DNA from: a bacterium | GTDB taxonomy: Bacteria > CLD3 > SB21 | Length of the DNA: 64,000 nt | NCBI GenBank assembly: GCA_013360215.1 | Contig: JABWCP010000001.1 | Location: 277,144-341,143 of the forward strand | Direction: 5' to 3' | Part shown: positions 38,465 to 47,422 of the stretch, in pieces | How the letters are laid out: every line of letters starts with the position of its first letter | Position numbering within the stretch: the first letter of the stretch is position 1 | Notes under the pieces: model-generated | Told to the model about the DNA's origin: nothing | The model's input: the letters and a program-made list of their open reading frames with translations, nothing else | The model's database searches: none | Position numbers and translations under genes: made by a program

Positions 38465-38901
38465 AAAGCGTGCAATTGCCGCGACATCGTTCCTATGATC
38501 ACTTGACGAACGTGCCGTACGGTGTTACCGCGCCCCCAATTATTTCCTTCTGATACACCTCCATTTCGCCGAGACTTGCCGACAAAAAATTACCATTCCC
38601 TTTTTTCAAAAAACCGAAACAGCGCCAAGGCGGCGGCGATATTGCTTCGCTTACGTCAAAAATGACGAAGGGCATATTCAATACGCGCGTATGAACAGAT
38701 ACAATGAACCTAATTGCTGTTTCGAAGTACCTGCGTGAATCACGGCGGGTACGATGACTCGGTTCGATTTTGATCATAAAGTAAAATCTTTGGACACAAT
38801 GCTAATAAATCCGAAATAATGATTTAACATTTGCCTCCTATCATTACATCCAGTCGGGGCCAATTGGCTACTGATATTGATCACATTAAAACCTGCGAGT
38901 C
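38465..38901. other. 437-base region without a supported gene
   Basis: A minus-strand frame at 38499-38777 could encode 92 residues (MIKIEPSHRTRR...), basic at the N terminus, but no family is recognised and no Shine-Dalgarno precedes its ATG. The remainder shows no repeat or RNA gene that I can support. It separates the chemoreceptor from the glycan locus. Confidence 0.35.
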
Positions 38902-39987
38902 ATGTTGCATAGAAAAAAAATCTTATTTATCGGAGGTTCTTACAATCAATCGACGATGATGTTCGCAATCTCCCAATATCTTAAGCACTACGAATGTTAT
39001 TTTACCCCTCACTATTGCGATGGTGTACTTGATCTTTTTGCTAAAGCGGGTATGCTTGATTTTACGCCGATCGGTGGGATTCATAAGAAAGTAACAGAAG
39101 AGTTTTTTAGTCGGATGGGAGTAGCGGTTGATTACAAAGGCCTTCTCTACGACTATGATCTAGTAGTGACATGTTCCGATTTGATCATACAAAAGAATAT
39201 CCGCACTAAAAAAATCGTATTGGTCCAGGAAGGCATGACCGACCCTGAGAATCTCATGTATCATCTTGTTCGTACCTTACGGCTTCCCCGATTTCTGGCC
39301 AGTACTTCGACCAATGGTTTGTCCGATTCTTACGAAATGTTCTGCGTCGCCTCGCAGGGGTACAAAGATTTTTTTGTACGAAAAGGAGTGCGTCCTGAAA
39401 AAATAGCGGTAACCGGCATACCAAACTACGATGATCTCGCGCGCCACACAGAAAACAACTTTCCGCATCATCACTTTGTTTTGGTGGCGACCTCGGACGC
39501 TCGGGAAACCTATAAACTGGATAACCGAAAAAAATTCATCCGCAAATGCGTCGCGATCGCAGCCGGACGGCCATTGATATTCAAATTGCACCCCAATGAA
39601 AATTTTGCCCGTGCGAAGCGCGAAATCGAAACTTACGCGCCCGGTTCCAAGGTTTATACGGACGGGGATACGATGGCGATGATTGCAAACTGCGACGTAT
39701 TGATTACCCAATATTCGACCGTGGTTTATGCCGGGATTGTATTCGGAAAGGAAGTGCATTCATATTTTGATCACGACACATTACATCAGATGGCGCCGAT
39801 GCAAAACGGCGGCGACTCCGCACGCCGTATCGCATTGATCTGCGAATCGGTTCTTCATCGTTCTCCAAAATCAAACGGCAAAACCCGCTATCCTGCTTTG
39901 CTTAGTTCGGGACGCTCCGTCTACGCCAAAGCGGTAAAGCGGTTAGCCTCGATCATGAATAAAACATTGATATCATGCACATCGTAA
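38902..39987 (+). CDS. GT-B-fold protein, glycosyltransferase or 2-epimerase-like, of the ulosonic acid locus
   Basis: A 361-residue soluble protein. The C-terminal half looks like a GT-B nucleotide-binding domain: GRPLIFKLHPNENFARAKRE is followed by CDVLITQYSTVVYAGIVFGKEV, as in CDP-glycerol glycerophosphotransferases, capsule transferases and UDP-GlcNAc 2-epimerases. The N-terminal half (KKILFIGGSYNQSTMMFAIS) is the acceptor-side domain. It overlaps the cytidylyltransferase gene by 13 bases, so a role with the CMP-sugar, as transferase or as epimerase supplying a precursor, is likely. Confidence 0.65.
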   Translation: MLHRKKILFIGGSYNQSTMMFAISQYLKHYECYFTPHYCDGVLDLFAKAGMLDFTPIGGIHKKVTEEFFSRMGVAVDYKGLLYDYDLVVTCSDLIIQKNIRTKKIVLVQEGMTDPENLMYHLVRTLRLPRFLASTSTNGLSDSYEMFCVASQGYKDFFVRKGVRPEKIAVTGIPNYDDLARHTENNFPHHHFVLVATSDARETYKLDNRKKFIRKCVAIAAGRPLIFKLHPNENFARAKREIETYAPGSKVYTDGDTMAMIANCDVLITQYSTVVYAGIVFGKEVHSYFDHDTLHQMAPMQNGGDSARRIALICESVLHRSPKSNGKTRYPALLSSGRSVYAKAVKRLASIMNKTLISCTS

Positions 39988-40781
39988 CGATTGTTCAAGC
40001 CCGGTTATCCTCGACGCGATTACCAGGCAAAGTTCTGCTCCATGCCGCCGGCCAGCCTCTTCTAGGTCATATTGTTCGTCGTATCCAATCTAGTCGATAT
40101 GCCGGCACAGTCATCGTCGCTACTACCAGCAATGAGTCCGACGATCCGATAGAATTCTTTTGCCAAAAAGAAGGAATTCAATGTTTCCGCGGACATCCGA
40201 CCGATCTTTTAGACCGACATCTGATGGCTGCGCGCCTATATCGTGCGCAAGCCGTTGTCAAAATTCCCTCCGACTGCCCGCTGATTGATCCGGCGATCAT
40301 TGATCGCGTTATTGAATACTATCTTGCACACTCCGATCAATACGACTACGTGAGTAATTTGCATCCGGCGACATACCCGGATGGCAATGACGTCGAAATC
40401 ATGAACATTGCCGCTTTGACCACGGCATGGAAAGAGGCGCACCGTCCCATGGAACGCGAACACACGACTCCGTTTTTTTGGGAGAATCGCGAGCGATTTC
40501 GGATCGGTAATGTGGCTTGGGAATCGGGGTTAGATTATTCCATGTCGCACCGTTGGACATTGGACTATGCGGAGGACTACGAATTAATTTGCCGGATATA
40601 CGACGCCTTATATAAAGAAGACGAGGTGCCTTTTACTATCGCACAAATTCTGACTTTGCTTGAAACCCGACCAGAATTGGCCACAATCAATCAACGCTAT
40701 TTGGGCGTGAACTGGTATCGTCATCATTTGGATGAATTGAAAACAGTCACTTCCAAAAGCACCAATCCAACTTTTCTATAG
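39975..40781 (+). CDS. SpsF-type cytidylyltransferase
   Basis: A 268-residue GT-A-fold nucleotidyltransferase of the SpsF/NeuA group, expected to activate a ulosonic acid with CTP. It shows the nucleotide motif VQARLSSTRLPGKVLL, the KIPSDCPLIDPAIID segment with catalytic Asp, and YDYVSNLHPATYPDGNDVE. In Bacillus subtilis, SpsF works beside the NeuB-like SpsE. First core enzyme of the sugar pathway; the NeuB-type gene lies 4.6 kb downstream on the same strand. Confidence 0.85.
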   Translation: MHIVTIVQARLSSTRLPGKVLLHAAGQPLLGHIVRRIQSSRYAGTVIVATTSNESDDPIEFFCQKEGIQCFRGHPTDLLDRHLMAARLYRAQAVVKIPSDCPLIDPAIIDRVIEYYLAHSDQYDYVSNLHPATYPDGNDVEIMNIAALTTAWKEAHRPMEREHTTPFFWENRERFRIGNVAWESGLDYSMSHRWTLDYAEDYELICRIYDALYKEDEVPFTIAQILTLLETRPELATINQRYLGVNWYRHHLDELKTVTSKSTNPTFL

Positions 40782-40789
40782 GAATCGTT

Positions 40790-41647
40790 ATGCGCCGACT
40801 CGCACTGGACGAACTGCCCATCATCGCACAAAATGTGCGCGAACACATATTGCGTATGTCCACCGACGGCGGATGTTTTACCGGCGCTTCCTTGTCGTGT
40901 ACCGATCTGATCGTCTACTTGTATACACGCTTTTTAAATGTCTCTATTGATAATCTCTTTGATCCGGATCGCGATTATTTTTTTCTATCCAAGGGTCACG
41001 ATGTCCCTGCTCTCTATGGGACGCTGGCAGAACTTGGATTTATCGCACGCGCTCGTCTTAGCAATCACTTGTCGAGTCATGACACAATATACTGGCATCC
41101 CAACCGAAACATCCCCGGCATCGAATTTCACAGCGGATCGTTAGGGCACCTGATTTCCGTCGCGGCTGGAGTTGCATTGGATTGCAAGCTTCATTCGTCA
41201 CCATCACGAATCGTCGTGGCGTTAGGCGACGGTGAACTTAACGAAGGATCGGTTTGGGAAGCGTGCTTGGTGGCTCAGGCCTACCGTCTTGATAATTTGA
41301 TCTTGTTGGTAGATCGCAATGCATTTCAGGCCAACGTGCGCACTGAATCTTTAATTCCGCTAGAACCTCTCGAAGACAAATTTTCAGCGTTCAATTTTTC
41401 CGTAACCTCTATTGACGGCCATGATTTTGAGGCCATGGAGGAAACCTTTGCCCGTATTCCGATGGCAGATGGTAAACCAACCGCCATCATTGCACATACC
41501 GTTCGCGGCAAGGGCGTCCCCAGCATCGAAGCGAGAGCGGATCGTTGGTTTTGCAATTTTTCTCATGACGAGGTACAGCAGTTGATCAATGAACTTCATA
41601 CCAACCAATCGGCGGAACTAACTAGTGACACCTTATTGGTCCGGTAA
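40790..41647 (+). CDS. Split transketolase, N-terminal (TPP-binding) subunit
   Basis: A 285-residue thiamine diphosphate-binding half of a two-subunit transketolase. The TPP motif is GDGELNEGSVWEACLVA followed by VDRN; the usual FLSKGH appears as FFLSKGHDVPALY. It lies 8 bases after the cytidylyltransferase gene. Because it sits inside a sugar-nucleotide locus, it is probably dedicated to making a precursor by two-carbon transfer rather than to the pentose phosphate pathway. Confidence 0.9.
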   Translation: MRRLALDELPIIAQNVREHILRMSTDGGCFTGASLSCTDLIVYLYTRFLNVSIDNLFDPDRDYFFLSKGHDVPALYGTLAELGFIARARLSNHLSSHDTIYWHPNRNIPGIEFHSGSLGHLISVAAGVALDCKLHSSPSRIVVALGDGELNEGSVWEACLVAQAYRLDNLILLVDRNAFQANVRTESLIPLEPLEDKFSAFNFSVTSIDGHDFEAMEETFARIPMADGKPTAIIAHTVRGKGVPSIEARADRWFCNFSHDEVQQLINELHTNQSAELTSDTLLVR

Positions 41648-41745
41648 CAATTACGTTGATTAGATAACATTTCTGCTTTCTCCATAAAGAAACTTCTACA
41701 TCGGCATAATCTTAGCGCTACAATTGAAGGTTATCTTTACACATC

Positions 41746-42669
41746 ATGAAAATTAAAATCAATGAAACCTACGAAGATATCCTGACCGATCTAGTCCATC
41801 AAGACAATCGGTTTATGGCGCTAACTGCAGAAAATCGAGCGCCGATTCGAGGAATACCGGATCGCATCGGTTCGCGTTTTGTAGATACCGGCATCACCGA
41901 ACAAACGTTGATCGGTATGGCCGCCGGTCTGGCATTGCGCGGACGCATCCCCGTCGCGCATGCGCTAGCTTCATTTCTTACCATGCGCGCATTCGAATTC
42001 ATTCGCACGGATGTTGGCATTGGAGCACTCCCGGTCAAAATGGTAGGGTACATACCCGGGATATTGTCGGACGCCAATGGGCCCACCCATCAGGCCATCG
42101 AAGATGTAAGCATCATGCGCACTATTCCTCCCGTCGGTATTTTCTGTCCCGCTGATATTGATGATCTTTTGATCGGCATTCGAACGGTATTGACTGATCC
42201 ACGGCCGTTTTATATCCGTTACAATCATCGACCGGCCAATTATGTACATAGTGATCAATTTGCCATCGGAAAGGCCGAAGTCATCAAAACCGGTTCGGAT
42301 ATAGCTATTTGCACATACGGCGCTTTATTCAATGAATGCCTTCAAGCCTCGACTATACTTGAAGATGAAGGTATCTCCGTGCGACTAATCAATTTGCGAA
42401 CGCTTAAACCTATTGACAAGGAAGCCCTGCTGTGCGCAATGCGTGAAACATCGCTTTTGGTAGCCGTTGAAGATCACTTTGAGACGGGCGGGCTATCTAC
42501 CATTCTATCCGAAATTATGGTTCAGGAGACCATGACGTATCCCCCGCTGTTATCTATCGCATTTCCGACTTGGTTCAAACCTGGTTTGCTCAATGACGTA
42601 CTCGAGCATGAACGGATGACCGGCGAACATATTGCCCAGCGTATTCTCACTCGTTATAACCAAAATTAA
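41746..42669 (+). CDS. Split transketolase, C-terminal subunit
   Basis: A 307-residue pyrimidine-binding/C-terminal half of the same enzyme. The catalytic Glu is in FVDTGITEQTLIGMAAGLAL; LRTLKPID is typical of the C-terminal domain. A 98-base gap precedes it, wider than elsewhere in this run. It is followed closely by the aminotransferase gene. Confidence 0.9.
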   Translation: MKIKINETYEDILTDLVHQDNRFMALTAENRAPIRGIPDRIGSRFVDTGITEQTLIGMAAGLALRGRIPVAHALASFLTMRAFEFIRTDVGIGALPVKMVGYIPGILSDANGPTHQAIEDVSIMRTIPPVGIFCPADIDDLLIGIRTVLTDPRPFYIRYNHRPANYVHSDQFAIGKAEVIKTGSDIAICTYGALFNECLQASTILEDEGISVRLINLRTLKPIDKEALLCAMRETSLLVAVEDHFETGGLSTILSEIMVQETMTYPPLLSIAFPTWFKPGLLNDVLEHERMTGEHIAQRILTRYNQN

Positions 42670-42685
42670 CGCGTAATAACACTCT

Positions 42686-44035
42686 ATGACCATGACATCA
42701 CATCCCCTCAATATTGCGAACTCGGAAAAATACTATCAAAGAGCTTTGCCGCTTATTCCGGCGGGAACGCAAACGCTGGCCAAAGGACCGGGTCAATATG
42801 TGAACGGTTTTGCCCCCAAATATCTCGATCGCGGAAAAGGTGCGCACGTGTGGGATGTGGATGGAAATGAATTTATTGATTGGACGATGGGCGTAGGGCC
42901 GCTATCCCTCGGGTATGCATACCCTGCGGTAGATCGCGCGATATCCGATCAACTGAGAAAAGGAATCACTTTTTCGTTGATGCATCCATTGGAAGTCGAA
43001 GTCGCTGAGTTAATACACGACGTGGTGCCCAATGCCGAATGCGTACGATTTAGTAAAACCGGGGCCGATGTAACAAGTGCCGCAATCCGACTTGCCCGCG
43101 CTTATACCGGGCGCGACAAGGTATTGTGTTGCGGATATCATGGATGGCACGATTGGTATATCGGCGTGACAGACCGTCACCTCGGAATACCTGACGCGGT
43201 ACGCGCGATGTCGTTCACGTTTGCGTATAATGATATCGCGTCGGTCGAGGCCTCTATAGACGAAAACACGGCGTGTGTCATACTCGAACCGATCGTTTTT
43301 GAAGAGCCTCAAGACAACTTTCTGCATAAACTGCGTGCATTATGCGATCGCCACGGGGTACTGCTCATTTTTGACGAAATGTGGACCGGTTTTCGTATCG
43401 CCATTGGCGGTGCTCAAGAATATTTTGACGTCCATGCCGATCTCGCTTGCTTTTCCAAAGCTATCGCTAACGGCATGCCTTTGTCGGTGTTAACGGGGCG
43501 CGCCGATATCATGCGGCTTCTAGAAAAAGATGTTTTCTTCTTTACGACATTTGGCGGTGAAGCGCTCTCCCTAGCGGCCTGCAAAGCAACGCTGGCCGAG
43601 TTGAGCATCCATGATGTGCCGTCTTATCTCAGGTCGATGGGTATAAAAATCAAAGACGGTTATAACCAAATCGCACAGGACATGAACTTAGCCTTTACCA
43701 AGTGCGTCGGCTTGCCATTTCGAAGTATGGTGACATTTGATCCAGCGGCCGGCAACCCTCTTGAGATGAAATCATTGCTACAACAGGAGTTGATTCGACG
43801 CGGTATCTTGTGGGGCGGATTTCACAATATGAGTTATGGTCATTCGGAAGCAGATATTCAAACCACACTTGCGGCTTATGCGGAGTCTCTGGAAATATTG
43901 GGAAAAGCCGTCGGTGATCATACCGTGCGTGAAAAACTTGCCGGACTACCCATCGAACCGGTATTTCGAAAAACTACAAATTTTAACACTAAGCCGGCTG
44001 TATCACTCACAAAACCGGATGTTACTACGAAATAA
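42686..44035 (+). CDS. Glutamate-1-semialdehyde aminomutase-like PLP aminotransferase
   Basis: Class III PLP enzyme of 449 residues, related to HemL but carrying locus-specific changes. PLP contacts are FDEMWTGFR and CFSKAIANGMP, where the Lys forms the Schiff base. HemL-like features are FSKTGADVTSAAIRLARAYTGR and GYHGWHDWY. In sugar loci, relatives transfer or move amino groups on sugar chains. The last 50 residues beyond the usual end are Thr/Lys/Pro-rich and probably disordered. Confidence 0.88.
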   Translation: MTMTSHPLNIANSEKYYQRALPLIPAGTQTLAKGPGQYVNGFAPKYLDRGKGAHVWDVDGNEFIDWTMGVGPLSLGYAYPAVDRAISDQLRKGITFSLMHPLEVEVAELIHDVVPNAECVRFSKTGADVTSAAIRLARAYTGRDKVLCCGYHGWHDWYIGVTDRHLGIPDAVRAMSFTFAYNDIASVEASIDENTACVILEPIVFEEPQDNFLHKLRALCDRHGVLLIFDEMWTGFRIAIGGAQEYFDVHADLACFSKAIANGMPLSVLTGRADIMRLLEKDVFFFTTFGGEALSLAACKATLAELSIHDVPSYLRSMGIKIKDGYNQIAQDMNLAFTKCVGLPFRSMVTFDPAAGNPLEMKSLLQQELIRRGILWGGFHNMSYGHSEADIQTTLAAYAESLEILGKAVGDHTVREKLAGLPIEPVFRKTTNFNTKPAVSLTKPDVTTK

Positions 44036-44058
44036 TTAAACCGATCGTTAACAACACT

Positions 44059-44889
44059 ATGACATCTTCCGCTTCCAATATGCCAGTTGATCTATTTTCA
44101 CTGCAAGGCCGCGTGGCCATAGTTACCGGTGCGTTGGGGTTGCTCGGTCAACAGCATTGCCGCGCCCTGACCGAAGCGGGGGCATCGGTTGTCGTTTGCG
44201 ACCTGGACGGCGACAAGTGCCGTGCTTTAGCCGAAACGCTGGGCCCCGGAGCGTTTGGTATTGGCGTCGACATCACAAATCCGGATTCGATCGGCACTCT
44301 CAAGGACGAAACTCTAAAGCGATATCAGAAGTTGGATATTCTCGTCAACAACGCGGCCATCAATGACGCCGTTGAGCATAGCGTTTCAAAGACGGACGTG
44401 TCGCAATTCGAAAACTATGCACTGAGTCACTGGAAAAAATCAATAGACGTCAACGTGACCGGCAATTTTTTATGCAATCAGATTTTGGGAACGGAGATGA
44501 CGCGTCGCGGTTCCGGAAGCATTATCCAGATTGCATCCACCTACGGCATCGTGGCACCGGATCAGCGGTTATATCGGGACGCGCAGGGAAAGCAAACCTT
44601 TTACAAGGCCGTATCGTATCCCGTTAGTAAAGCGGCCATCTTGTCCATGACACGTTATCTCGCGGCGTACTGGGGAGGTACGGGCGTACGCATCAACGCG
44701 CTATCGCCCGGCGGCGTAGAAAACGGGCAAGATGATTTTTTTATCGCTTCGTACGCGGCACGAACGCCAATGGGACGAATGGCAAGGCCTACAGACTATA
44801 AGGGTGCGCTGATCTTTTTAGCGAGTGATGCATCCGGCTATATGAACGGCGCGAACCTCGTCGTCGACGGAGGATGGACGATATGGTAG
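44059..44889 (+). CDS. Short-chain dehydrogenase/reductase
   Basis: A 276-residue NAD(P)-dependent oxidoreductase. The nucleotide motif is VTGALGLLGQQH and the catalytic Tyr and Lys are in YPVSKAAILS, with the Ser in IQIASTYG. ALSPGGVENGQ follows. It probably oxidises or reduces a hydroxyl of the sugar intermediate. The stop overlaps the HAD phosphatase start by 16 bases. Confidence 0.92.
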   Translation: MTSSASNMPVDLFSLQGRVAIVTGALGLLGQQHCRALTEAGASVVVCDLDGDKCRALAETLGPGAFGIGVDITNPDSIGTLKDETLKRYQKLDILVNNAAINDAVEHSVSKTDVSQFENYALSHWKKSIDVNVTGNFLCNQILGTEMTRRGSGSIIQIASTYGIVAPDQRLYRDAQGKQTFYKAVSYPVSKAAILSMTRYLAAYWGGTGVRINALSPGGVENGQDDFFIASYAARTPMGRMARPTDYKGALIFLASDASGYMNGANLVVDGGWTIW

Positions 44890-45386
44890 ACAATGCGCCC
44901 CTGCGCGGACGCATCGCGCCCATCAAATTATTGCTGACCGACGTAGACGGCGTACTTACTGATAACGGCGTGTACTATACGGATCAAGGCGAAGCGGCAA
45001 AGCGATTTTCAATACGCGACGGCATGGGCGTGGATCGTTTGCGAAAACTGAGATCTGTCGAGACGGGAATCATCACCGGAGAAACTTCTGTTTCCGTCAC
45101 TCATCGCGCCGCTAAGCTCGGTATTGTAGAATTACACATAGGCATATCCGATAAATACAACACCCTACTTCAAATACTTGAAAGAAGAAACCTGACCTGG
45201 GATGAAGTCGCTTATATAGGCGATGATTTCAATGACATTGAAGTGTTACGCGCGGTGGGTTTTTCGGCATGCCCGGCCGATGCCATGCCGCCGGTCATCA
45301 ATGTCTCACATTATTGGTGCCGACACAACGGCGGCCAGGGTGCCTTCCGCGAGCTGGCTGAGCTAATCATAGAATACAAACCATAG
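44874..45386 (+). CDS. KdsC-like HAD phosphatase
   Basis: A 170-residue C0-type HAD phosphatase. Catalytic Asp residues are in LLLTDVDGVLTDNGVYY; FSIRDGMGV, ITGE and AYIGDDFNDIEVL follow, all as in KdsC, which removes phosphate from Kdo 8-phosphate. Here it should dephosphorylate the product of the NeuB-type synthase, so that synthase likely uses a phosphorylated aldose. A second in-frame ATG lies 3 codons downstream. Confidence 0.9.
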   Translation: MDDMVDNAPLRGRIAPIKLLLTDVDGVLTDNGVYYTDQGEAAKRFSIRDGMGVDRLRKLRSVETGIITGETSVSVTHRAAKLGIVELHIGISDKYNTLLQILERRNLTWDEVAYIGDDFNDIEVLRAVGFSACPADAMPPVINVSHYWCRHNGGQGAFRELAELIIEYKP

Positions 45387-45406
45387 ACCAATCGGAGTGA
45401 AATGTC

Positions 45407-46312
45407 ATGCGCAAGCGAGAAGTCAAAATCGGTAAATCAACCGTTGGCGACGGGCACCCCGTCTATGTAATCGCGGAAATAGGCATCAATCACAATGGCT
45501 CCCTCGACGTAGCCAAAAAAATGATTGACGGTGCCGTATTTGCCGGGTGCAATGCGGTTAAATTTCAGAAAAGAACACCTGAACTTTGCGTACCAAAAGA
45601 TCAGTGGTACAGCGAGCGCGATACGCCGTGGGGACGCATGAGTTACATCGAATACCGTAATCGTATGGAGTTTACGTCGCAAGAGTACGCGCAAATTGAT
45701 GTTTATTGCAGGGAAAAAGGGATTGACTGGTTCGCATCTTGTTGGGACGAAGAAGCCGTCGATTTTATCGACCATTTTGATCCGCCGTGTTACAAAGTGG
45801 CTTCCGCAAGCTTGACGGATATCGCATTGCTGAAGCGCCTGGAAAAAACCGGAAAGCCGATTATTATTTCTACAGGGATGTCAACCATCCATGAGATTGA
45901 GACCGCGGTCGCGACAGTTCCGCACGAACAGTTATTGATCGCACACACGACCTCCGCCTATCCTTGTAAAGCCGAAGAGCTAAATCTTCGTATGATTCAA
46001 ACGCTGCGTGAAAAATATCCTACGATCCCTGTCGGTTACTCGGGGCACGAAACTGGCTTGACGCCGACATGGTCGGCCGTGAGTCTGGGTGCCTGTTTTG
46101 TCGAGCGGCATATCACACTGGATCGCGCCATGTGGGGCACCGATCAAGCCGCTTCGGTCGAAATTATCGGATTGCACCATCTCGTGCGTGACATTCGCGA
46201 TATCGAAAAAGCGCTCGGCGACGGCGTGAAGAAAGTCTATATGAGTGAAATTTCACCTATGCAGAAACTAAGACGTGTGCCGGCGTCCGCTATTAGTCAA
46301 AAGGCTGTCTAG
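45407..46312 (+). CDS. NeuB-type ulosonic acid synthase without SAF domain
   Basis: A 301-residue TIM-barrel synthase that condenses PEP with an aldose. NeuB features are VIAEIGINHNGSLDVAKKMID, NAVKFQKRTPEL, DTPWGRMSYIEYR, STGMSTIHEIETA and YSGHETG. Classical NeuB has about 45 more residues forming an antifreeze-like SAF domain that contacts the N-acetyl group of ManNAc. Here the chain stops at SAISQKAV, before that domain. The acceptor may therefore lack an N-acetyl group. GGAG precedes the ATG. Confidence 0.92.
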   Translation: MRKREVKIGKSTVGDGHPVYVIAEIGINHNGSLDVAKKMIDGAVFAGCNAVKFQKRTPELCVPKDQWYSERDTPWGRMSYIEYRNRMEFTSQEYAQIDVYCREKGIDWFASCWDEEAVDFIDHFDPPCYKVASASLTDIALLKRLEKTGKPIIISTGMSTIHEIETAVATVPHEQLLIAHTTSAYPCKAEELNLRMIQTLREKYPTIPVGYSGHETGLTPTWSAVSLGACFVERHITLDRAMWGTDQAASVEIIGLHHLVRDIRDIEKALGDGVKKVYMSEISPMQKLRRVPASAISQKAV

Positions 46313-46316
46313 TCCT

Positions 46317-47084
46317 ATGTCTAATACCAGCCTGGCAGCAACCGTACTTGTACTTGTCGGCGCGGTGATCATTATTGGCCTTGAAAGAATCAAGCCCTAC
46401 GATGCACGGCAGCATTTTTTTCGGCAGGAACTAGTGACGGATTTCTTTTACTACAACGCTTTTCAAAGTTTCATTCTCGGCCTCGTGATATCCGCCATAA
46501 TTGGCTGGTTGGATACTGTTTGCGGCAGAATTCACATCCCATTCTTCTTAGCATGGCCGTTCCTAGGACAACTTGCATTTTTCCTGGTACTTCACGATTT
46601 CTATATTTATTGGTTTCATCGCTGGCAACACCGCATTACGATACTCTGGCGCATTCATGAAGCACATCACTCCGCACGCAGTGTGGACTGGGTCTCGGGT
46701 ATGCGATCGCATGCATTAGAAATTCTGATTAACCAAACGATAGAATTTGCGCCGATCGTTTTACTTGGCGCTTCACCGGAGATCATCGTCTGGAAGGCGG
46801 CCATTGACGCGATCTGGGGAATGTATATTCACTCGAATATCAACGTTAAGTCAGGACGTCTGCAATATTTGATCAACGGTCCTGAAATGCATCGCTGGCA
46901 TCATGCTGTCCATGATACCCAGGCGTATAACAAAAACTTTTCTACAAAGCTGGCCATGTGGGATTGGATGTTCGGTACCGCATTTTTTCCGAAAGATCGA
47001 AAGCCCGAAGCGTATGGTTTGGATCATTCACATTTTCCGAATGGTTTTTTTAGGCAGTTCCTTTATGCATTCAGAAAGTCGTAA
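46317..47084 (+). CDS. Fatty acid hydroxylase / sterol desaturase-family protein
   Basis: A 255-residue membrane di-iron enzyme with four to five hydrophobic segments. The three histidine clusters are HDFYIYWFHRWQH, HEAHHS and HRWHHA. Relatives hydroxylate or desaturate lipids or carotenoids. The ATG at 46317 is 4 bases after the synthase stop; an ATG at 46275 would overlap it by 38 bases and add unrelated residues. Substrate unknown; it may modify the lipid anchor of the glycan. Confidence 0.85.
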   Translation: MSNTSLAATVLVLVGAVIIIGLERIKPYDARQHFFRQELVTDFFYYNAFQSFILGLVISAIIGWLDTVCGRIHIPFFLAWPFLGQLAFFLVLHDFYIYWFHRWQHRITILWRIHEAHHSARSVDWVSGMRSHALEILINQTIEFAPIVLLGASPEIIVWKAAIDAIWGMYIHSNINVKSGRLQYLINGPEMHRWHHAVHDTQAYNKNFSTKLAMWDWMFGTAFFPKDRKPEAYGLDHSHFPNGFFRQFLYAFRKS

Positions 47085-47087
47085 GTG

Positions 47088-47413
47088 ATGGCTTGGATTT
47101 ATCTTCTCATTGCCGGTGTTTTAGAAATAGGATGGGTTATTTGCCTGCGTTTATCCGAGGGGTTCACACGCGTGATCCCGATGATAGGTTACGCTGTTTT
47201 CGGGTTATTAGCCGCTTTTTCTTGAGCAAAGCACTTAAAACCATGCACGTAGGAACCGCGTATGCCATTTGGATGGGAATTGCCGTAACGGGAACGACGC
47301 TAACGAGTGTTCTTGTATACAAAGAGCCGACTTCCTGGATAAGAGTCGCATTCGTCGGATTAATCGTATTTGGAATTGTCGGCTTGCAACTTACTTCTCC
47401 ACAAAAACCATAG
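47088..47413 (+). pseudogene. SMR-family small multidrug efflux protein, frameshifted
   Basis: The frame from ATG 47088 gives MAWIYLLIAGVLEIGW, the typical N terminus of SugE/EmrE-type transporters, and runs to a TGA about 45 codons later. The next frame then continues SKALKTMHVGTAYAIWMGIAV and the last helix, ending at 47413. One extra T in the T5 run near 47215-47219 would join the two into a normal protein of about 109 residues. It may be a broken gene, a sequencing indel, or slippage on the T run. Original function: export of small cations. Confidence 0.8.
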
Positions 47414-47422
47414 GCCAAAACC

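Noticed and set aside
38499-38777. Minus-strand frame of 92 residues after the chemoreceptor
   Set aside because: No Shine-Dalgarno, no recognised family; kept only as a remark in the non-coding region.
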